Below, in pieces: positions 60,179-64,000 of a stretch of 64,000 nt of DNA; the stretch's first letter is position 1, and each line of letters opens with the position of its first letter. Below the pieces are notes generated by a model. The model had not been told where the DNA came from. It searched no databases and worked only from the letters and a program-made list of their open reading frames with translations. The DNA is from an uncultured Bacteroidales bacterium (GTDB taxonomy: Bacteria; Bacteroidota; Bacteroidia; Bacteroidales; UBA932), in contig CAMJKI010000002.1 in NCBI GenBank assembly GCA_946406355.1, positions 1 through 64,000 of the forward strand, written 5' to 3'. The translations under genes were made by a program, and so were the position numbers.

Positions 60179-60186
60179 TAAATTTG
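60179..60186 (+). promoter_or_regulatory. -7 box TAAATTTG, 4 nt from thyA ATG
   Basis: TAAATTTG-tcct-ATG. Confidence 0.6.
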
Positions 60187-60190
60187 TCCT

Positions 60191-60985
60191 ATGCAACAAT
60201 ACCTGGATCTGCTCAAACATATCCGCGCCAACGGCGTTATGAAGGAAGACCGCACCGGTACCGGCACCCAAAGCGTGTTCGGCTATCAGATGCGCTTCAA
60301 CCTGGCCGACGGATTCCCCCTTCTCACCACCAAAAAGGTGCACCTGAAGTCTATCATTTACGAGCTGCTGTGGTTCCTGGCCGGGGACACTAACATCAAA
60401 TACCTGCAGGATCATGGCGTAACCATCTGGGACGAATGGGCCGATGAAAACGGCAACCTGGGACCCGTTTATGGGTACCAATGGCGCAATTGGCCCGCTC
60501 CGGACGGGCAGGTTATCGACCAGATTTCAATGGTAATCGACACAATTCGCAAGAATCCGGACTCCAGAAGAATGATGGTAACGGCTTGGAACCCGGCCGA
60601 CGTGGAAAAAATGGCCCTGCCGCCCTGCCACTGCCTGTTCCAGTTCTATGTGGCCGACGGAAAGCTTTCCTGTCAGCTTTATCAGCGCAGTGCCGATGTA
60701 TTTTTGGGTGTTCCGTTTAACATTGCTTCCTATGCGCTGTTAACCCTTATGGTGGCACAGGTTACCGGTCTGCAGCCCGGGGAATTTGTGCACACCACGG
60801 GCGATACCCACCTTTACAGGAACCATTTCGAGCAAGTGGAACTGCAGCTTTCCCGCGAACCGCGTCCGCTGCCCGTGATGAAGCTGAATCCGGACGTCAA
60901 GTCCATTTTCGATTTCAAATATGAAGATTTCACTCTGGAAGGCTATAACCCGTGGCCGGCCATCAAAGCACCCGTCGCAGTCTAA
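60191..60985 (+). CDS. thyA: Thymidylate synthase
   Basis: [73 protein letters not shown]. Confidence 0.98.
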   Translation: MQQYLDLLKHIRANGVMKEDRTGTGTQSVFGYQMRFNLADGFPLLTTKKVHLKSIIYELLWFLAGDTNIKYLQDHGVTIWDEWADENGNLGPVYGYQWRNWPAPDGQVIDQISMVIDTIRKNPDSRRMMVTAWNPADVEKMALPPCHCLFQFYVADGKLSCQLYQRSADVFLGVPFNIASYALLTLMVAQVTGLQPGEFVHTTGDTHLYRNHFEQVELQLSREPRPLPVMKLNPDVKSIFDFKYEDFTLEGYNPWPAIKAPVAV

Positions 60986-60986
60986 A

Positions 60987-61481
60987 ATGGAAAAAAACTT
61001 AATCGTAGCCGTTGCCGACAACTGGGGCATCGGCATTAAAAACACCCTTCCGTGGCATATTGCGGAAGATCTGAAATACTTCAAGCAAACCACCAAGGGC
61101 TTTCCCGTGATCATGGGCCGGACCACCTATTTCTCCCTGCCCTTCCGTCCGCTGCCGGGCCGCAAGAACATTGTGCTGAACCTGGGCGGGGACCCTATCC
61201 CGGAGGTAACTTGTGTGTATTCCTTCGACGAGGCCTATGCCGAAGCCGAAAAAACCGGAGCCGCCAAGTGCTTCGTGATGGGCGGCGCCTCGGTGTACCG
61301 GGCCGCCATGCCGGATATGGACAGGCTCTACATTACCCACGTGCACACCGTGCTTCCGGATGCCGATGTCTTTTTCCCGGAAATTGACCCGGCCGTTTGG
61401 GAGCGTGAAAGCACTTCCGAAACCCATATAGATCCGGAAACGGGCTTCTCCTTTGAATTTGTGGTATATAAAAAACGCTAA
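60987..61481 (+). CDS. folA: Dihydrofolate reductase
   Basis: LIVAVADNWGIGIKNTLPWHIAEDLKYFKQTTKGFPVIMGRTTYFSLPFRPLPGRKNIVL. Confidence 0.97.
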   Translation: MEKNLIVAVADNWGIGIKNTLPWHIAEDLKYFKQTTKGFPVIMGRTTYFSLPFRPLPGRKNIVLNLGGDPIPEVTCVYSFDEAYAEAEKTGAAKCFVMGGASVYRAAMPDMDRLYITHVHTVLPDADVFFPEIDPAVWERESTSETHIDPETGFSFEFVVYKKR

Positions 61482-61485
61482 AGCA

Positions 61486-62526
61486 ATGACTATAACAAAA
61501 GAACTGTGGGGAAAAACTCCCGAGGGCAAGGAAGTTCTGTTCTACACCCTTAAAAACGCCTCCGGCGCGTACGTAAAGCTGTGCAACATTGGCGCTGCCA
61601 TCACTTCCATCGTGGTTCCGGACAAAAACGGCAAGCTGGGAGACATAGCGTTGGGTTACGCCAACCCGCTGGACTATATCGGCGACGGCCCCTGCATGGG
61701 CAAGGTGCCCGGCCGCTTTGCCAACCGCATTGCCAAGGGCAAGTTCACCCTGGCCGGCAAGGAATACACCTTGCCCGTCAACTGCGGCCCCAACCACCTG
61801 CACGGCGGCCCGGAAGGCTTCATGAACCAAGTTTGGGACAGCCGCATAGAGGGCGATTCCGTGGAATTCATGTACTTCTCGGAAGATGGCGAGTCCGGCT
61901 ATCCCGGCAACATGAAGGTGGTGGCCCATTACACCTGGAGCGAGGACAATTCCCTCAAGCTCATCCTCACGGCCGAAACCGACGCCCTCACGGTAGTCAA
62001 TCTTACCAACCACGTATATGTGAACCTGAACGGCGACGGCAGCGGCACGGTGCTTAACCATAAACTGGAGCTGAACGCCTCCCAGTGGCTGCCCACGGAC
62101 CCCACCCTCATTCCGGAAGGCGACCCTGCCGACGTGGCCGGAACGCCCATGGACTTTGTGGAAGCCAAGCCCCTCGGCCAGGACATCAAGGCCGATTTCC
62201 CGGCCCTGAAATACGGCAAGGGTTACGACAACTGCTGGCTGGTAGACGGTGCCATGCCCGGCCAGCTTAACACGGTGGCCGACCTGTGGGGCGACGTCTC
62301 CGGCCGTCACATGGAGGTGCTTTCCACGCTTCCGGCCGTACAGGTATATACCGGAAACTGGCTCAAGGGCAGCCCCAAGGGCAAAAACGGCGAGTACGAA
62401 GACTACGACGGCGTGGCCATCGAGTGCCAGAAGTGCCCGGATTCCCCCAACCGGCCCGACTTCCCCTCCACCGAGCTCCGGCCCGGCGAAGTGTTCGAAG
62501 AGGCTATCATCTGGGTATTCGACTAA
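61486..62526 (+). CDS. galM: Aldose 1-epimerase
   Basis: GRFANRIAKGKFTLAGKEYTLPVNCGPNHLHGGPEGF, NLTNHVYVNLNGDGSGTVLNHKLEL. Confidence 0.96.
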   Translation: MTITKELWGKTPEGKEVLFYTLKNASGAYVKLCNIGAAITSIVVPDKNGKLGDIALGYANPLDYIGDGPCMGKVPGRFANRIAKGKFTLAGKEYTLPVNCGPNHLHGGPEGFMNQVWDSRIEGDSVEFMYFSEDGESGYPGNMKVVAHYTWSEDNSLKLILTAETDALTVVNLTNHVYVNLNGDGSGTVLNHKLELNASQWLPTDPTLIPEGDPADVAGTPMDFVEAKPLGQDIKADFPALKYGKGYDNCWLVDGAMPGQLNTVADLWGDVSGRHMEVLSTLPAVQVYTGNWLKGSPKGKNGEYEDYDGVAIECQKCPDSPNRPDFPSTELRPGEVFEEAIIWVFD

Positions 62527-63479
62527 AGCGTTTCAAAAAACGTTATTACGTTCTCCTGGGGGGCATCCTTCAGGAGAATTTTTTTATCCCGGTCCAGCAG
62601 ATAAAGGGACGGGATGCCACGGACGTTGTATATACGGTCGTTGGTAACGGCCAGCCGATGGTCGTACCCGCAAATCCAGCTTTTGGGAAAACTGTCCGCC
62701 TGGGCCATCCAGTCCTCGATTTCGGGGTCTATGAAGATATCCACCACCTTCAGCCGGCCGTCGGCGATGGCCCGGCTTACCCGGGGCATCTGCTCCATCA
62801 GTTCCATCAGCTCCCGGCAGGCATTGCAGCCCGGGTTGCCAAAGATCAGGAGGGTATAATCGGCCTGTATGCCGTGCAGGGTGTGTACTTTGCCTTGCGC
62901 ATCCGTGAAGGGAAAGTCCGTGGCCACCGAGCCGACGGGGTTCCTGGCGCACATCTGGGCGTCGTAGCGGTATTTGGGCCGATAGGCGTCCTTCACCAGT
63001 TCCGATTCGGCCAGGAGGGCGGCATACACACCGTACAAATCTTCGCAGCGCACGGGGGAGTTGGGGTCGTAAAGATACTTGTTTGCCAGTTCGGCCATCT
63101 GCGGGAACAGATTGGACTCCGGATAGCGCCGGCCGAAGGTTTCCGCCCTTGCGAACAGCCGTGCCACCGCTCCCCTGGCGGCCTGCATGGGAACATTCTG
63201 CAGCAGCGTGGCATACAGGCCCATCTGCCCTTCCAGCTCCTGCAGCGCCACGCCGTTTACCGTAAGCGAGTCGCAATAATACACGGCCGATGTATCCGTG
63301 AACCGGTCCCACTGGTGGTTTACCATATAATCTACCCGGTCTTCCGCCTCTGTTATCATGGAAGGAATTTCCACTTCCGGGAAAGCGCGGCGGGCGGGTT
63401 GGACCGGCGATTTTGCCTGCCTGCCACCGCAGGAAGCCAGGAGCAAAACGGCCAGCAATATGCCTGTAATCCTTTTCAT
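62523..63479 (-). CDS. DUF5106/thioredoxin-like lipoprotein
   Basis: Lipobox LASC; 'YTLLIFGNPGCNACRELMELMEQ' (CxxC); 'YNVRGIPSLYLLDRDKKILLKDAP'. Confidence 0.82.
   Translation of the reverse strand: MKRITGILLAVLLLASCGGRQAKSPVQPARRAFPEVEIPSMITEAEDRVDYMVNHQWDRFTDTSAVYYCDSLTVNGVALQELEGQMGLYATLLQNVPMQAARGAVARLFARAETFGRRYPESNLFPQMAELANKYLYDPNSPVRCEDLYGVYAALLAESELVKDAYRPKYRYDAQMCARNPVGSVATDFPFTDAQGKVHTLHGIQADYTLLIFGNPGCNACRELMELMEQMPRVSRAIADGRLKVVDIFIDPEIEDWMAQADSFPKSWICGYDHRLAVTNDRIYNVRGIPSLYLLDRDKKILLKDAPQENVITFFETL
62551..62585 (+). terminator. Rho-independent terminator of galM, inside the convergent gene's coding region
   Basis: TTCTCCTG-N12-CAGGAGAA followed by T7. Confidence 0.75.
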
Positions 63480-63543
63480 AGCATAGCAAATTTAGGTATT
63501 TATTTCAAGAAATCCTTATCTTTGCGGAACGAACGAACTTAAC

Positions 63544-64000
63544 ATGGCAGCAAGAGAAAACTTCGGCAGCCGCGCGGCTGTTATTATGGCTATGGCGGGC
63601 TCTGCCATTGGCCTGGGAAATATCTGGCGCTTCCCCTATCTGGCTGGGGAAAACGGCGGAGCCGCCTTCATTATCATATATATAGTCTTTACCCTTATCC
63701 TTTCCCTGCCCATCTTTTTGGCAGAGTCGGTGCTGGGGCGCCGTTCGGGCACCAACAGCCGGGCGGCCATTTCTTCCCTCATTCCCGGACGTGCCGGCCG
63801 ATGGCTGGGTATGTTAACCGTAATTACGCCCCTCTGGATTGTTTCCTACTATTCCGTGGTGGGCGGCTGGTCGCTGGATTACCTGTCCCAGGCCCTTCGG
63901 CTAAGCTTTATCCATACCCCTCCGGAGCAGCTCACGGGCTTTTTCGAAGCCTTCATCGGCCGAACCTGGGTTCCACTCCTCTGCCACTTGGGCTTTCTGC
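63544..64000 (+). CDS. Sodium-dependent transporter (NSS/SNF family), cut by window edge
   Basis: MAARENFGSRAAVIMAMAGSAIGLGNIWRFPYLAGENGGAAFIIIYI. Confidence 0.95.
   Translation, partial: MAARENFGSRAAVIMAMAGSAIGLGNIWRFPYLAGENGGAAFIIIYIVFTLILSLPIFLAESVLGRRSGTNSRAAISSLIPGRAGRWLGMLTVITPLWIVSYYSVVGGWSLDYLSQALRLSFIHTPPEQLTGFFEAFIGRTWVPLLCHLGFL

Overview
This is a 64-kb Bacteroidota-type (probably Bacteroidales) chromosomal segment. It is gene-dense and mostly core/housekeeping. Evidence for the lineage: TAnnTTTG -7 promoter boxes, SusC/SusD and DUF4249 families, and lipobox lipoproteins. I saw no tRNA, rRNA, CRISPR array, IS element or prophage. Recognisable genes: secDF (partial), dnaE, thiL-like, tonB, glyS, folK, sufE, sufS, ruvA, mnmG, ybeY, hflX, a SusC/SusD locus with a C10 cysteine protease, a TonB receptor/DUF4249/MG2-like operon, sdhB-sdhA without sdhC, ruvB, mfd, coaX, an OMP/TPR/LptC/PPIase cluster, ychF, galK, hicBA, thyA, folA, galM and a partial NSS transporter. 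Main observations beyond ordinary annotation: (i) a phased array of DnaA-box-like 9-mers beside AT-rich DNA in the ruvB/mfd divergent gap, a candidate oriC; (ii) two parS-like palindromes at the 3' end of mnmG, one read in-frame as FVPRGTN within an apparent coding insertion that also holds a G/C-rich hairpin; (iii) two barrel-less TonB plug-like proteins encoded tail to tail; (iv) a run of genes whose -7 box sits 1-6 nt before the ATG, implying leaderless mRNAs; (v) a 1-nt frameshift separating the signal peptide from a metzincin-type protease. No clearly undescribed multi-gene system is proven. All functional claims are inference from sequence reading, with no database searches.
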